Positions 34,907 to 44,271 of a stretch of 45,393 bases of DNA are shown here, in pieces. Position numbers and translations under genes: made by a program. The stretch lies in assembly GCA_028713655.1 (NCBI GenBank), contig JAQTNW010000026.1:1-45393 (forward strand), given 5' to 3'. Source of the stretch: Candidatus Methylacidiphilales bacterium. Its GTDB lineage: Bacteria > Verrucomicrobiota > Verrucomicrobiia > Methylacidiphilales > JAAUTS01. Numbering within the stretch: position 1 is the stretch's first letter; every line of letters starts with the position of its first letter. A model generated the notes under the pieces. The model was not told where the DNA came from. It did not search any database and saw only the letters and a list, made by a program, of their open reading frames with translations.

Positions 34907-35707
34907 TTATTCCTTTTTCTTGAACGTTCTGCCCCGGGATTTGAGGATGTCCTCAAACGTCGAGAGCTGGCGCATGCCTTCGAGCGTGGCTTTCACCACG
35001 TTGGACGGATTGCCGGACCCGAGGGATTTGGCCAGCAGATCGCGCACTCCCGCGGCTTCCACCACGGCGCGGACACCGCCGCCCGCAATCAATCCCGTTC
35101 CCGGGGATGCAGGCTTCAACAAGACCCGGCTGCCGCCGAATTCACCGATGACCTCGTGCGGAATCGTGGTCTTGTTCAGGCTGACAAATTCCATGTTCTT
35201 CTTGGCGTCTTCGTTCGCCTTCCGGATGCAATCGGAAACCTCGTTGGCCTTGCCAAATCCGATGCCGACTTTTCCGGCTCCGTCACCGACAACCACCAAA
35301 GCACTGAAGCTGAAGCGGCGGCCGCCCTTGACGACCTTGGCGCAACGGTTGATATAAACCACTTTTTCGATCAGTTCCCTGACTTCCTCGTGGTGTTCGT
35401 CCTTGCCGGTCGAACTTTCAAGATAGCCGCCCACCTTGTTTTCCTCGGGACCGCCGGTTCTTCCGCGCGCAGGGCCTCCACGTCCGGGGCCGCGGCCTGG
35501 GCCGCCACGACCGGGGCCTCGTCCACCGCCGCCGGGCCCGCGTCCGGGACCGCCACGACCAGGGCCTCTTGCAGGGCCTCTCGGGTATGAAGTGGCCGGC
35601 GCTGCAGGCGCTGCCGCAGAAGCCTCCGCCGGCTTGGCTGCTTCCGCCACCGGCGTCACGGCCGGTTGCGCTGTTTGTTTCGTCAAATCTGTATTTTCTT
35701 CAGCCAT
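34907..35707 (-). CDS. rpsE: Ribosomal protein S5 with a long Arg/Gly/Pro-rich N-terminus
   Basis: The S5 core occupies about residues 105-266 ([20 protein letters not shown], then [20 protein letters not shown] and [20 protein letters not shown]). Before it lie about 100 extra residues: an Ala/Pro-rich part and then a tandem run of [12 protein letters not shown]-like units (about 43-85). A typical S5 has about 165 residues. The start at 35707 lies 4 bp from rplR, and no other start fits, so the extension is translated. RGG-type repeats often bind RNA; the role here is not known. Confidence 0.95.
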   Translation of the reverse strand: MAEENTDLTKQTAQPAVTPVAEAAKPAEASAAAPAAPATSYPRGPARGPGRGGPGRGPGGGGRGPGRGGPGRGPGRGGPARGRTGGPEENKVGGYLESSTGKDEHHEEVRELIEKVVYINRCAKVVKGGRRFSFSALVVVGDGAGKVGIGFGKANEVSDCIRKANEDAKKNMEFVSLNKTTIPHEVIGEFGGSRVLLKPASPGTGLIAGGGVRAVVEAAGVRDLLAKSLGSGNPSNVVKATLEGMRQLSTFEDILKSRGRTFKKKE

Positions 35708-35710
35708 AGG

Positions 35711-36079
35711 TTAGAAATTCAAACCCCCTTCGCGTGCGGCGTCAGCCAGAGCCTTGACCTTGCCATGATATTTAAAGCCGCCCCGGTCAAAGACGACGCT
35801 TTCAATTTTCTTGTCCTTGGCCCGTTTGGCCAGGAGTTCGCCGACTTTTGCGGCGCCCTTCGCGTTCGGAAGGATTTTTTCGGCAACCAGTTTTTTTTCC
35901 GTGGTGGAAACTCCCACCAGTGTTTTGCTGGTCTCGTCATCGATGATCTGCGCGTAAATATGCTGGCCTGTGAAGGCAACGCTCAGACGCGGGCGCCCCG
36001 CGGTTCCGGCAATTTTTTTGCGAATGCGCTCGTGAAGACGGGTGCGGTTCAGTTTGGTTGTTTTTCTTGAAGCTTTCAT
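35711..36079 (-). CDS. rplR: Ribosomal protein L18
   Basis: The 122-residue 5S rRNA-binding protein shows RTRLHERIRKKIAGTAGRPR, LSVAFTGQHIYAQIIDDET and the C-terminal DRGGFKYHGKVKALADAARE. Length and motifs are normal. Confidence 0.96.
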   Translation of the reverse strand: MKASRKTTKLNRTRLHERIRKKIAGTAGRPRLSVAFTGQHIYAQIIDDETSKTLVGVSTTEKKLVAEKILPNAKGAAKVGELLAKRAKDKKIESVVFDRGGFKYHGKVKALADAAREGGLNF

Positions 36080-36097
36080 CTGTTTCTCACTCCCGCA

Positions 36098-36640
36098 TTA
36101 CTTGCTTTGGGCGGTCTTGCCTTCCTTGCGGCGGATCGTCTCGCCCACGTACCGCACGCCCTTGCCCTTGTAAGGCTCGGGCGGATAATAGCCGCGGATG
36201 TCCGCTGCCACCTGGCCGACTTTTTGTTTGTCCGGTCCTTCGACCAAAATACGGGTTGCTTCCTCGACGGTAATTTTAATGTCCGCCGGGATCGGATAGT
36301 GGATCGGATGCGAAAAGCCGAGGCTCAGGTTTAAAATCTTGCCCTGAACCGCCGCCTTGAAGCCCACGCCGTGGATTTCCAGCCGTTTTTGGAAACCGGC
36401 CAGCGAGCCTTGCACCATGTTGTTCAATATGCTGCGGGTCAGGCCGTGAAGCGCCTTCTCCTGGCGGGTTTCGCCCTTGCGTTTCAACAAAAGATTGTTG
36501 TTTTCGAGCGCAACTCCGATGCGGGGATGCATCTGGAATTCCAGCTTGCCCTTGGGACCTTCCACTTTGACGTTTTGACCGTCAACCAGGACTTTTACTT
36601 TGTCCGGGATGGGAATCAGTTTATTGCCGATTCGTGACAT
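36098..36640 (-). CDS. rplF: Ribosomal protein L6
   Basis: The 180-residue two-domain protein begins MSRIGNKLIPIPDKVKV and ends with the signature PPEPYKGKGVRYVGE, which contacts 23S rRNA. The ATG at 36640 is preferred over one at 36652 that overlaps rpsH. The gap to rpsH is then 5 bp. Confidence 0.96.
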   Translation of the reverse strand: MSRIGNKLIPIPDKVKVLVDGQNVKVEGPKGKLEFQMHPRIGVALENNNLLLKRKGETRQEKALHGLTRSILNNMVQGSLAGFQKRLEIHGVGFKAAVQGKILNLSLGFSHPIHYPIPADIKITVEEATRILVEGPDKQKVGQVAADIRGYYPPEPYKGKGVRYVGETIRRKEGKTAQSK

Positions 36641-36645
36641 AATCT

Positions 36646-37038
36646 TTACCAAATGTAGAGCAGGAGTTCGCCTCCCACATTTTGTTTCTTTGCTTCATGG
36701 CCGCTCATCACGCCCTTCGATGTCGAAAGGATGACAACGCCCAGCCCGCCCAGCACCCTGGGAATTTCCGTCGCGCCAACATAGCGGCGCAGGCCGGGTT
36801 TGGACACGCGCTTGATGCCGCGGATGGACTTGCGCGGAATGCCGGCCTTGAGGGTCAGCTTCAGCTTCTGCTTGCCGTCCACCTTGGCGAGCTCGCAGCC
36901 CCCAATAAAGCCTTCCTTGACCAGAATGTTGGCCACGTCGCTCTTCAAACGCGAGTACGGCGCGATCAATTCGGGCTTTGACGCCTGGTTGGCGTTGCGA
37001 ATGTGGGTGAGAAAATCTGCCAGGGGATCTGTCTGCAT
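36646..37038 (-). CDS. rpsH: Ribosomal protein S8
   Basis: The 130-residue 16S rRNA-binding protein starts MQTDPLADFLTHIRNANQAS and ends VILSTSKGVMSGHEAKKQNV plus GGELLLYIW, the family signature. In E. coli it represses the spc operon; no comparable mRNA site was identified by eye. Confidence 0.96.
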   Translation of the reverse strand: MQTDPLADFLTHIRNANQASKPELIAPYSRLKSDVANILVKEGFIGGCELAKVDGKQKLKLTLKAGIPRKSIRGIKRVSKPGLRRYVGATEIPRVLGGLGVVILSTSKGVMSGHEAKKQNVGGELLLYIW

Positions 37039-37055
37039 AATCTTTATATCTCCAA

Positions 37056-37241
37056 TTACCAGCTCGCCTTGACCACGCCCGGGATTTCCCCGCGCAGCGC
37101 CATTTCACGGAACTGAATGCGGCTGACGCCAAACTTGCGCATAAACGCGCGCCGGCGGCCGCTCAGGCTGCAGCGGTTGTATTTACGAGTGGAAAACTTG
37201 GGTTTCCTCTTCTGTTTGGCGATCCATGATTTCTTGGCCAT
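37056..37241 (-). CDS. rpsN: Ribosomal protein S14, short form without zinc site
   Basis: The 61-residue length is that of the zinc-binding short S14, but of its four Cys only one remains: RCSLSGRR (second Cys is Ser) and GVSRIQFRE (third and fourth are Ser and Gln). It still ends with the normal [11 protein letters not shown]. So this is a short S14 that has lost its zinc site. Confidence 0.95.
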   Translation of the reverse strand: MAKKSWIAKQKRKPKFSTRKYNRCSLSGRRRAFMRKFGVSRIQFREMALRGEIPGVVKASW

Positions 37242-37268
37242 AGGCTGTCTCTTGTTTTAATTCAACTG

Positions 37269-37823
37269 TTAAGCGTTTTTACGGTCGGCAAACGGCATCC
37301 CCAACAGCATCAAAAGCGCCTTGGTTTCTTCCTTGTTGCGCGCCGTGGTGACAATGGTGACATCCATGCCGATGTTCCTCTTGATCTTATCAAGCTCGAT
37401 TTCCGGGAAAATGCTGTGGTCCTTCACCCCGAGCGTGTAGGCGCCGCGGCCGTCAAACGCACGCGTCGAAATCCCGCGAAAATCGCGGATTCTCGGCAGG
37501 GCCATGCGCGTCAGGCGCAGGAGAAATTCATACATCATCTTGCCGCGCAACGTCACCTTGACTCCGATTTCCTGGTTCTCACGGAGTTTGAAGTTTGAAA
37601 TGCTGATTTTCGACTTGGTGCGGATGGGTTTCTGGCCGGTGATGAGCGTAATGTCATGCACGGCGTCTTCCATCGCAGCCTTCACGTCAGTCGATGAGCC
37701 GACACTGCAATTCACAACCACCTTGGTGACTTTCGGCACCTGGTGCGCGTTTTTGTAACCGCGCTGGGTCATCAGCGCCGGCACAACCTGCTCCGTATAT
37801 TCCTGTTTTAAATCCGATGTCAT
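37269..37823 (-). CDS. rplE: Ribosomal protein L5
   Basis: The 184-residue 5S rRNA-binding protein contains VTKVVVNCSVGSSTDVKAAM, ITGQKPIRTKSKISISNFKL, the P-site loop RIRDFRGISTRAFDGRGAY and the end LLMLLGMPF. It is complete and normal in length. Confidence 0.96.
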   Translation of the reverse strand: MTSDLKQEYTEQVVPALMTQRGYKNAHQVPKVTKVVVNCSVGSSTDVKAAMEDAVHDITLITGQKPIRTKSKISISNFKLRENQEIGVKVTLRGKMMYEFLLRLTRMALPRIRDFRGISTRAFDGRGAYTLGVKDHSIFPEIELDKIKRNIGMDVTIVTTARNKEETKALLMLLGMPFADRKNA

Positions 37824-37832
37824 AACTTTCCG

Positions 37833-38123
37833 TTATTGCTTGGGTTTCACGCCGCTGTGAACGGCCGCTTTCACCACTTTGACGTTCGACACATGAATGG
37901 TGCCTTCTTTTTCGTCAAACCCGCCCTTCGGGCGGTCCTGGCTCGGCCGCATGGCCTTCTTGGTTAAATTCACTCCCTCAATGATCACGCGCGCCTTCGC
38001 CTTCAGGACCTGCAACACGCGGCCCTGCTTGCCCTTGTGGGAACCGCTGATCACGAGGACTTCATCGTCCTTTTTCACATGGTACGAGGCCGGGATGCTG
38101 ATCCGTTTCTTCGTCTTGCTCAT
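37833..38123 (-). CDS. rplX: Ribosomal protein L24
   Basis: The 96-residue protein has the KOW motif [20 protein letters not shown] and [20 protein letters not shown]. It initiates assembly of the large subunit near the exit tunnel. Its start overlaps the rplN stop by 4 bp. Confidence 0.95.
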   Translation of the reverse strand: MSKTKKRISIPASYHVKKDDEVLVISGSHKGKQGRVLQVLKAKARVIIEGVNLTKKAMRPSQDRPKGGFDEKEGTIHVSNVKVVKAAVHSGVKPKQ

Positions 38124-38485
38124 AAGACCTCCGGCGCCAATGAAATGATCTTCATAAAATTCCGTTCGCGCAGTTCGCGGGCCACCGGCCCGAAAATGCG
38201 GGTCCCGCGCGGGTTCAAATCCTTGTCGATGATGACAATCGCATTGCTGTCGAAACGCAGGTAGGAACCGTCACTGCGGCGCACCGGTTGCTTGGTGCGC
38301 ACAACAACCGCGCGCACCACTTCGCTTTTCTTCACCGTGCCATCGGGAGCGGCTTCCTTCACGTTCGCGGTGATGATGTCACCCACGCGCGCATACAAGG
38401 TCCTCTTGCCAATCACGCCGATCATGGTCGCCCTTCGGGCGCCTGTATTGTCGGCCACATCCACCCAGCTTCGAATCTGTATCAT
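38120..38485 (-). CDS. rplN: Ribosomal protein L14
   Basis: The 121-residue protein begins [20 protein letters not shown] and shows the conserved [20 protein letters not shown] and [20 protein letters not shown]. It forms part of the subunit interface. Confidence 0.97.
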   Translation of the reverse strand: MIQIRSWVDVADNTGARRATMIGVIGKRTLYARVGDIITANVKEAAPDGTVKKSEVVRAVVVRTKQPVRRSDGSYLRFDSNAIVIIDKDLNPRGTRIFGPVARELRERNFMKIISLAPEVL

Positions 38486-38490
38486 ATGCT

Positions 38491-38754
38491 TTACTTCTTG
38501 ATGATTTGAACCAGTTCCCAGCGCTTCAAGCGGCTGAGGGGCCGGGTTGCCGCGATCCGCACCGTGTCGCCAATCTGGGCTTCGCCCTTTTCGTCATGCG
38601 CATAAAAACGCTTCGAAACCCGGACGATCTTCTTGTAACGGGGATGCATGACACGACGGGTCACTTTGATCACGATGGTCTTCTGCATCTTGTTCGAAAT
38701 GACTTCGCCCTGGCATTCTTTCCGGGCTTTTTTCACGGTGGCTGTTTCGCTCAT
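38491..38754 (-). CDS. rpsQ: Ribosomal protein S17
   Basis: The 87-residue OB-fold protein shows [39 protein letters not shown] and [20 protein letters not shown]. It lies 23 bp after rpmC. Confidence 0.96.
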   Translation of the reverse strand: MSETATVKKARKECQGEVISNKMQKTIVIKVTRRVMHPRYKKIVRVSKRFYAHDEKGEAQIGDTVRIAATRPLSRLKRWELVQIIKK

Positions 38755-38777
38755 AATAAAATTCCTCCAAATCCGTC

Positions 38778-38990
38778 TCAGGCCTTTTTCGCGGCGGGTT
38801 TTTCCAGCCTGCGTTTGCTCAAAACCGTTTCGATCCGCGCGAGGGTCTTGCGGATTTCCGTCAGCCGGCTCGGGCGTTCCAAACGGCCGCTCTGCTGCTG
38901 GATCCGGAGATTCAGCTTTTCCTGTTTCAACTCCTGCGTGCGGTTGCGGAGTTCAATGTCGCTCAAGGCGGTTACTTCGGAGATTTTCAT
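38778..38990 (-). CDS. rpmC: Ribosomal protein L29
   Basis: The 70-residue helical-hairpin protein shows [38 protein letters not shown] and [18 protein letters not shown]. It overlaps the end of rplP by 4 bp. Confidence 0.94.
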   Translation of the reverse strand: MKISEVTALSDIELRNRTQELKQEKLNLRIQQQSGRLERPSRLTEIRKTLARIETVLSKRRLEKPAAKKA

Positions 38991-39412
38991 ACGCTCAATT
39001 TTTGGTTACGGGAAATGAACCGGGTGTGCATCGGCAGCTTGGTGGCCGCCAGACGCAGGGATTCACGGGCCACGCCTTCCGTCAAGCCGTCCAATTCAAA
39101 CAGGACGTTGCCGGGGCGGATGACCGCCGCCCAATATTCCGGCTGGCCTTTGCCTTTGCCCATTCGGGTTTCCGGGGGACGCGCCGTAATCGGCTTGTCA
39201 GGGAACACACGGATAAACAATTTCCCTTTGCGCTTCATGTTGCGGGTCAGCGCCACGCGGGCCGCTTCAATCTGGGTGTTGGTCAACCAGGCGCGGGTCA
39301 GCGTCTGCAGGCCGAAGGTGCCGAAGGCCAGGGTGTTGCCCCTCGTCGCCGAGCCCTTGCGGCTGCGCCGTTGCGTTTTTCTGTACTTAACTCGTTTTGG
39401 TATCAAAGCCAT
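38987..39412 (-). CDS. rplP: Ribosomal protein L16
   Basis: The 141-residue protein lines the A site. It begins [20 protein letters not shown] and contains [35 protein letters not shown] and [20 protein letters not shown]. Length and motifs are normal. Confidence 0.96.
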   Translation of the reverse strand: MALIPKRVKYRKTQRRSRKGSATRGNTLAFGTFGLQTLTRAWLTNTQIEAARVALTRNMKRKGKLFIRVFPDKPITARPPETRMGKGKGQPEYWAAVIRPGNVLFELDGLTEGVARESLRLAATKLPMHTRFISRNQKLSV

Positions 39413-39419
39413 AGCTCGA

Positions 39420-40061
39420 TCAAGCGGCCAAAGCCGCCTCCTCCTTCAAACAAATCCAAACTTTCACGCCAATTTTGCCCGCAACCGTCTGGGCCTCAAA
39501 AAAACCGTATTCGATGTTCGCGCGCAGCGTGTGCAGCGGAACCTTGCCTTCATGATAGGGCTCGGACCGGGCGATTTCCGCGCCCTGCAACCGGCCCGAA
39601 CAACGGATCTTGATCCCGAGCGCTCCGAAATCCATGGCCGTCTGGATCGCCTTTTTCATCGCGCGGCGGAACGAAATCCGGCGCTCCAATTGCAGGGCGA
39701 TGTTTTCCGCAACGAGCTGGGCGTCGATCTCGGGATTCTTGATTTCCTTCACATCGACGAGCACTTCGCGTTCCGGCACCAGATCGCGGATTTCTTCCTT
39801 CAACTTGTCCAATTCGCTGGCTTTGCGGCCGATCACCACGCCCGGGCGGGCTGTGTGGATGTTCACGCGCACGCGGTTGGAGGCGCGCTCGATGATCACC
39901 TTCGAAATCGCGGCGCCGACGAGGCGCTTCTTCAGGAAGTCGCGGATCTTCCGGTCCTCATAGATGTAAATCGGGAAATCCTTCTTGCTGGCATACCAGA
40001 CGGAACGCCAGTTGCGCTTGACTGCCACTCTAAATCCAAACGGATGAACTTTCTGTCCCAT
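39420..40061 (-). CDS. rpsC: Ribosomal protein S3
   Basis: The 213-residue protein has an N-terminal KH domain ([20 protein letters not shown]) and the C-terminal S3 domain ([38 protein letters not shown]). It helps to form the mRNA entry tunnel and unwind mRNA. Confidence 0.96.
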   Translation of the reverse strand: MGQKVHPFGFRVAVKRNWRSVWYASKKDFPIYIYEDRKIRDFLKKRLVGAAISKVIIERASNRVRVNIHTARPGVVIGRKASELDKLKEEIRDLVPEREVLVDVKEIKNPEIDAQLVAENIALQLERRISFRRAMKKAIQTAMDFGALGIKIRCSGRLQGAEIARSEPYHEGKVPLHTLRANIEYGFFEAQTVAGKIGVKVWICLKEEAALAA

Positions 40062-40063
40062 AC

Positions 40064-40486
40064 TTATTCCTTGGCGGGTTTATCTGCCTTTTTGCGTCCG
40101 GTTGTTTTCCGGGCGCGAGGCTCTTTTTTCTCTTTCACTTCAACGGTTTCTTCAGCCCGCTCTGCCAAAATAATTCTCACGTGGCTGGTGCGCTTCACGA
40201 TCGGGCCTGCGCTGCCGCGCGCGCGCGGGCGCATCCGCTTGATGCTCGGCCCCTCGCCCACAACCGCTTCCTTCACCACCAGATTTTTGGGGTCCAGGGA
40301 GTTGTTGTTTTCGGCATTCGCAATCGCCGACCTGAGGGTCTTGCCTATGAAACGCGCCGCCTTCTGCGGATAAAACTCCAGCATCTCCAGCGCGCTGAGC
40401 GCGGGCTTGCCTTGAATGTGGCGCGTCACCTCCCGCGCCTTAAACGCGGAGATGCGTGCATACTTCGTAATCGCCTTTACTTCCAT
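40064..40486 (-). CDS. rplV: Ribosomal protein L22 with basic C-terminal tail
   Basis: The core (about 1-110) starts [20 protein letters not shown] and has the tunnel-lining part [20 protein letters not shown] followed by [13 protein letters not shown] further 30 residues of Glu/Lys/Arg-rich tail exceed the usual length. The ATG at 40486 is used; a longer frame would run into the upstream exported-protein gene, whose stop lies 4 bp away. Confidence 0.95.
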   Translation of the reverse strand: MEVKAITKYARISAFKAREVTRHIQGKPALSALEMLEFYPQKAARFIGKTLRSAIANAENNNSLDPKNLVVKEAVVGEGPSIKRMRPRARGSAGPIVKRTSHVRIILAERAEETVEVKEKKEPRARKTTGRKKADKPAKE

Positions 40487-40490
40487 ACAA

Positions 40491-41204
40491 TCACTTTGTT
40501 GTTTCCAGGAGCACCCGGTCGCCCGGCTGCGCCTTTTCTTTTTCAATCATGCCTTCGATGCGCGCCGCGCTCAAATACGCGTGCACCTCGATCAAGCGGC
40601 ATCTTCCAATCACTCTTTCTCCCCGAAGAATCCGGTAGGGCATTCCAACCTCGGCCTTTTGTGTCCGGCCAAAATTCACCACCACCACTCCCAACTCTTC
40701 GTTCGCCGAGGTCACCGTCCCGGAATTGTAATCCGGGGATATGCGGATCAGGTCCGACGCATTTCCTTCCAGCACCTGCCGGGCGCGTCGTACCGCCACC
40801 TCATATTCCGCCCGCCGCTGGGCCTGTTCGAGCATCCCTGCTTCATGCAGCGCCCGTCCGGCATCGATCAACCCCTGCAGCGTCTTTTCCGCCTGCAGGC
40901 GGCGCTTCTCGCTCTGGTAAAGCTCGCCGACCAGGCGCACGAGCTTCTCTTGAAGCGCTTTTTCATCGTCCGTCAGGGCGTCGATTCCCAGCGCTTCATT
41001 CTTGAGCTTCAGCTCCACCCACTGCTGATGGAAGTAATCCGCTTCCGTCAGCGCAAGTGCCAGGCTGTCTTCCAGCTCCTTGATCCTTTTGACAGGATCC
41101 TCGGTCTTAACTTTTAAAGAACCATCCGGGTTTTTCTCCCCGGCTGCCGACGCAAGGCCGGCACACAACATCATGCCCGCCAATACTGCAGGCCAAATTC
41201 TCAT
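40491..41204 (-). CDS. Exported coiled-coil protein inside the S10 operon, unrecognised
   Basis: The 237-residue product has a Sec signal peptide (MRIWPAVLAGMMLCAGLASA, cut near residue 20-22), a charged helical/coiled-coil part (about 36-145) and a compact beta-rich C-terminal domain (about 158-235: GTVTSANEELGVVVVNFGRT, then VGMPYRILRGERVIGRCRLI). The latter looks like small beta-barrel domains of exported or envelope proteins. It sits between rpsS (3 bp) and rplV (4 bp), a place where bacteria normally have no gene, yet is packed as tightly as its neighbours. It should thus be expressed at a level tied to ribosome synthesis. The function is unknown. Confidence 0.75.
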   Translation of the reverse strand: MRIWPAVLAGMMLCAGLASAAGEKNPDGSLKVKTEDPVKRIKELEDSLALALTEADYFHQQWVELKLKNEALGIDALTDDEKALQEKLVRLVGELYQSEKRRLQAEKTLQGLIDAGRALHEAGMLEQAQRRAEYEVAVRRARQVLEGNASDLIRISPDYNSGTVTSANEELGVVVVNFGRTQKAEVGMPYRILRGERVIGRCRLIEVHAYLSAARIEGMIEKEKAQPGDRVLLETTK

Positions 41205-41207
41205 GGC

Positions 41208-41486
41208 TTATTTGGTCACCTTTTCAGTGTGTCCGCCGTGCTTCTTGAAGATGCGCGTCAGCGAGAACTCACCCAAACGATGGCCCACCATGTTTTCCGT
41301 CACGAAGACGGAGTTGAAAATCTTTCCGTTATGCACCAGGAACGTGTGCCCCACGAAATCGGGCGTGATCATCGACCGCCGCGACCAGGTCTTGATCGCT
41401 TTTTTGGAACCTGAAGAATTTTGCTTCTCCACTTTTTCCATCAGATGGCCGTCCACGAACGGTCCTTTTTTTAAGCTGCGTGCCAT
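41208..41486 (-). CDS. rpsS: Ribosomal protein S19
   Basis: The 92-residue small-subunit head protein begins [20 protein letters not shown] and contains [20 protein letters not shown] and [13 protein letters not shown]. It is normal in length. Confidence 0.97.
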   Translation of the reverse strand: MARSLKKGPFVDGHLMEKVEKQNSSGSKKAIKTWSRRSMITPDFVGHTFLVHNGKIFNSVFVTENMVGHRLGEFSLTRIFKKHGGHTEKVTK

Positions 41487-41498
41487 AACTCGTTTCCG

Positions 41499-42332
41499 TT
41501 ATTTCTTTTTACGTTCCAAAATGAATTTATCCGTCGGCTTGTGCTTCTGGCGGGTCTTGTACCCCTTGGCCAACTGGCCCCAAGGCGACCGCAAATGCTG
41601 ACGTCCGCCGCCGCCCTTGCTCTTGCCCTGGCCGCCGCCGTTCGGGTGGTCAATCGGGTTCATCGCCATGCCGCGCACATGCGGGCGGCGTCCCAACCAG
41701 CGGGCGCGTCCGGCCTTGCCGAGGCTGACATTTTCGTGCTGCACATTGCTGACCTGGCCGATGGTGGCATAGCAGGTTCCATGAACCAACCGGACTTCGC
41801 CGGAAGCCAATTTCACCTGCGCGTACTCCCCGCTCAAACCCATGAGAATCGCGGCTGATCCAGCCGAGCGCACCAACTGGGCGCCCCTGCCGGGAATGAT
41901 CTCCACATTGTGGATCGAGGAGCCAATCGGAATATTTTTCAACGGCATCGAATTTCCGACTTCCGGGGGCGCCGTGGGGCCGGACTGCACTTTGGAGCCA
42001 ACCTTGAGGCCCGCAGGGGCGACAATGTATGACTTCACGCCATCCGGATACTGAATGAGGGCGATGCGCGCCGAACGGTTGGGATCGTATTCCACCGCGA
42101 GGACTTCCGCCGCTTCCTGGCGTTTGCGCTTCCAATCAATCAAGCGGTAAAATTTCTTGTGCCCGCCGCCACGATGGCGCGAGGTCAGGCGCCCGTAATG
42201 GTTGCGTCCGCCCGTGCGCTTCAGGCTTTCGATGAGCGACTTCTCGGGTTTGCCCTTCGTGATTTCGCTGAAATCCGCCGTCGCGGTGAAGCGCAGGCTC
42301 GGGGTCAGGGGTCTGAAAGTTTTTAATGCCAT
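41499..42332 (-). CDS. rplB: Ribosomal protein L2
   Basis: The 277-residue protein binds 23S rRNA near the peptidyl transferase centre. Landmarks are [40 protein letters not shown] and [20 protein letters not shown] near the end. Complete and normal. Confidence 0.97.
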   Translation of the reverse strand: MALKTFRPLTPSLRFTATADFSEITKGKPEKSLIESLKRTGGRNHYGRLTSRHRGGGHKKFYRLIDWKRKRQEAAEVLAVEYDPNRSARIALIQYPDGVKSYIVAPAGLKVGSKVQSGPTAPPEVGNSMPLKNIPIGSSIHNVEIIPGRGAQLVRSAGSAAILMGLSGEYAQVKLASGEVRLVHGTCYATIGQVSNVQHENVSLGKAGRARWLGRRPHVRGMAMNPIDHPNGGGQGKSKGGGGRQHLRSPWGQLAKGYKTRQKHKPTDKFILERKKK

Positions 42333-42342
42333 ATGCGTGTCC

Positions 42343-42627
42343 TCAGATCAGATCGATTTTCTCGCCTTCGCGCAGTGTCACAATCGCCTTTTTCCAGCTC
42401 GGCTTGCGTCCGAAGGCTGCCGTGCGTTCGCGTTTCTTTTTTCCAGTGATCCGCATGGTGTTTACGCCCTGGACCTTTTTCTTGAAAATTTCCTGCACGG
42501 CGAAGCGGATGTCCTGCTTCGTGGCCTTGGTGTCCACCACAAACACATACTGGTTGTGTTTTTCGGTCAGCTTCCCGGCTTTTTCCGTGATCCGCGCCGT
42601 CTTGATAATGTCGTATGGATTTTTCAT
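42343..42627 (-). CDS. rplW: Ribosomal protein L23
   Basis: The 94-residue exit-tunnel protein, which docks trigger factor and SRP, shows [40 protein letters not shown] and [15 protein letters not shown]. The gap to rplD is 6 bp. Confidence 0.95.
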   Translation of the reverse strand: MKNPYDIIKTARITEKAGKLTEKHNQYVFVVDTKATKQDIRFAVQEIFKKKVQGVNTMRITGKKKRERTAAFGRKPSWKKAIVTLREGEKIDLI

Positions 42628-42633
42628 GGCCTG

Positions 42634-43245
42634 TTATTTCAAACGGTTTGTCAGAATGGAGTAGGCGTCCTCGGCCAGCACCACCTGTTTGTAACGCAAA
42701 ATCTGCTCCGCATTCACATCGACCGCATTGATCACCTCCACCTTCGGAATGTTGCGGGACGCCAGCATGGCCGTGGCATCCACCTGCTTGGTGATGATCA
42801 ACAGCGATTCGGACAACTTGCTGTCCTTGATCCACCGGGCCAGCTCTTTCGTCTTGGGCGAGGTCAAACTGAATGCCGGGACCGAAAACAAACGGCCGGA
42901 TTTGGCGGCTTCGCTCAACGCCTTGGTCAGGGCGAGACGCTTCACTTTTTTGCTCGTCGTCTTGGAGTAATCACGGGGGGCCGGTCCGAAAACCACGCCG
43001 CCGCCACGCCAGACGGGCGAGGAAGCATAACCGGCGCGCGCATTGCCCGTGCCTTTTTGGCGCCAGGGCTTTTTGCCGGAACCGGTCACCGTCGCCTTGG
43101 TGAGGGTCGAGTGCGTGCCGAGGCGGCGGTTCGCCTGATAGGCCACCACCGTGTCATGCAACGCCTGGGTGCCCCTGCCGTTGGCGATGAGTTTTACCGA
43201 GAGGGCCGTTTCAGCGGCCGCTAAATCCAAAGCTTTGGTTTTCAT
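42634..43245 (-). CDS. rplD: Ribosomal protein L4
   Basis: The 203-residue protein has the tunnel loop GSGKKPWRQKGTGNARAG and SSPVWRGGGVVFGPAPRDYS, followed by KVKRLALTKALSEAAK. In E. coli it regulates the S10 operon by attenuation; no leader is seen here because rpsJ follows fusA by 4 bp. It follows rplC with no gap. Confidence 0.96.
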   Translation of the reverse strand: MKTKALDLAAAETALSVKLIANGRGTQALHDTVVAYQANRRLGTHSTLTKATVTGSGKKPWRQKGTGNARAGYASSPVWRGGGVVFGPAPRDYSKTTSKKVKRLALTKALSEAAKSGRLFSVPAFSLTSPKTKELARWIKDSKLSESLLIITKQVDATAMLASRNIPKVEVINAVDVNAEQILRYKQVVLAEDAYSILTNRLK

Positions 43246-43896
43246 TTATTTCTTGGCCTCCGGAATTCTGGCGCCTTTGACGGAGTCGCGTATGATCACA
43301 TAACTGCCGCGCGCGCCGGGGATCGCCCCCTTGATGACGAGCAGGTGGTCGTTCTCGCGAATCTGCACCACTTTCAAATTCTGTACCGTGATCCGTTTGG
43401 CGCCCATGTGGCCGGGAAGTTTCTGGTTCTTGAAAACGCGGCCCGGCTTGTTGCGGCAACCGATGGCGCCCGGACGGCGGTGCATCATCGAGCCGTGCGT
43501 CTCGCCCTGTCCGGCGAAATGGAAGCGCCTGACAACGCCCTGAAAACCTTTGCCCTTGGAAACGCCGATCACATCAACCATCTGGCCGACCTGGAACTTG
43601 GCGACGGTCACCTGTCCGCCCAGCGTCATCTCCTGGCCGTCCATCTCAAACTCGCGCACGATCCGTTTCGGGGTCGTGTTTGCCTTCTTGAAATGGCCCT
43701 GGAGCGGCTTGCTCGAGCGCGATTCCTTCACATCGTCAAACGCCAACTGCACGGCTTTGTAACCGTCGCTGTCTTCGGTGCGCAGTTGGGTTACAATGTT
43801 CGGAGCGGCCTCGATCACCGTCACAGCCGTGGCCGTGCCGGTTTCATCGTAAACCCGGGTCATTCCGACTTTCTTGCCAATTATTCCGATGCTCAT
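43246..43896 (-). CDS. rplC: Ribosomal protein L3
   Basis: The 216-residue protein begins MSIGIIGKKVGMTRVYDETG and shows VSKGKGFQGVVRRFHFAGQG, THGSMMHRRPGAIGCR and PGHMGAKRITVQNLKVV. It carries an AAAGGAG ribosome-binding site 8 bp before the ATG. A 62-bp gap with a short GGCTTT/AAAGCC inverted repeat precedes it. Confidence 0.97.
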   Translation of the reverse strand: MSIGIIGKKVGMTRVYDETGTATAVTVIEAAPNIVTQLRTEDSDGYKAVQLAFDDVKESRSSKPLQGHFKKANTTPKRIVREFEMDGQEMTLGGQVTVAKFQVGQMVDVIGVSKGKGFQGVVRRFHFAGQGETHGSMMHRRPGAIGCRNKPGRVFKNQKLPGHMGAKRITVQNLKVVQIRENDHLLVIKGAIPGARGSYVIIRDSVKGARIPEAKK

Positions 43897-43958
43897 GGTT
43901 AACTCCTTTGGGCTGCCTGGCTTTCAAAGCCGGAGGCCGCCTTCTCAAAAATAAAAAC

Positions 43959-44267
43959 TTAAATCTTGATCGTGATGTCCACGCCCGCGGGCAGGTTTAA
44001 CTTCTTCAACTCATCCACCGTCTTGGCGGATGGGTCCACAATATCGATCAGCCTCTTGTGGGTCCGGATTTCAAATTGTTCCATGCTCTTTTTGTCGGCA
44101 TGCGGCGAGCGGTTCACGGTGTAACGCTCGATCTTCGCCGGCAACGGCACGGGCCCGGAGACCCGGGAACCGGTGCGGACCGCCGTCTCGGCAATCTCCG
44201 ACGCCGCCTTGTCGATCAAGCGGTAGTCAAAACCTTTCAAACGGATGCGTATTCTCGTTCCAGCCAT
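43959..44267 (-). CDS. rpsJ: Ribosomal protein S10
   Basis: The 102-residue protein shows [40 protein letters not shown] and the end [10 protein letters not shown]. Besides its ribosomal role, S10 (NusE) binds NusB in antitermination. It lies 4 bp after fusA; tuf, often located here, is absent. Confidence 0.97.
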   Translation of the reverse strand: MAGTRIRIRLKGFDYRLIDKAASEIAETAVRTGSRVSGPVPLPAKIERYTVNRSPHADKKSMEQFEIRTHKRLIDIVDPSAKTVDELKKLNLPAGVDITIKI

Positions 44268-44271
44268 AAAT

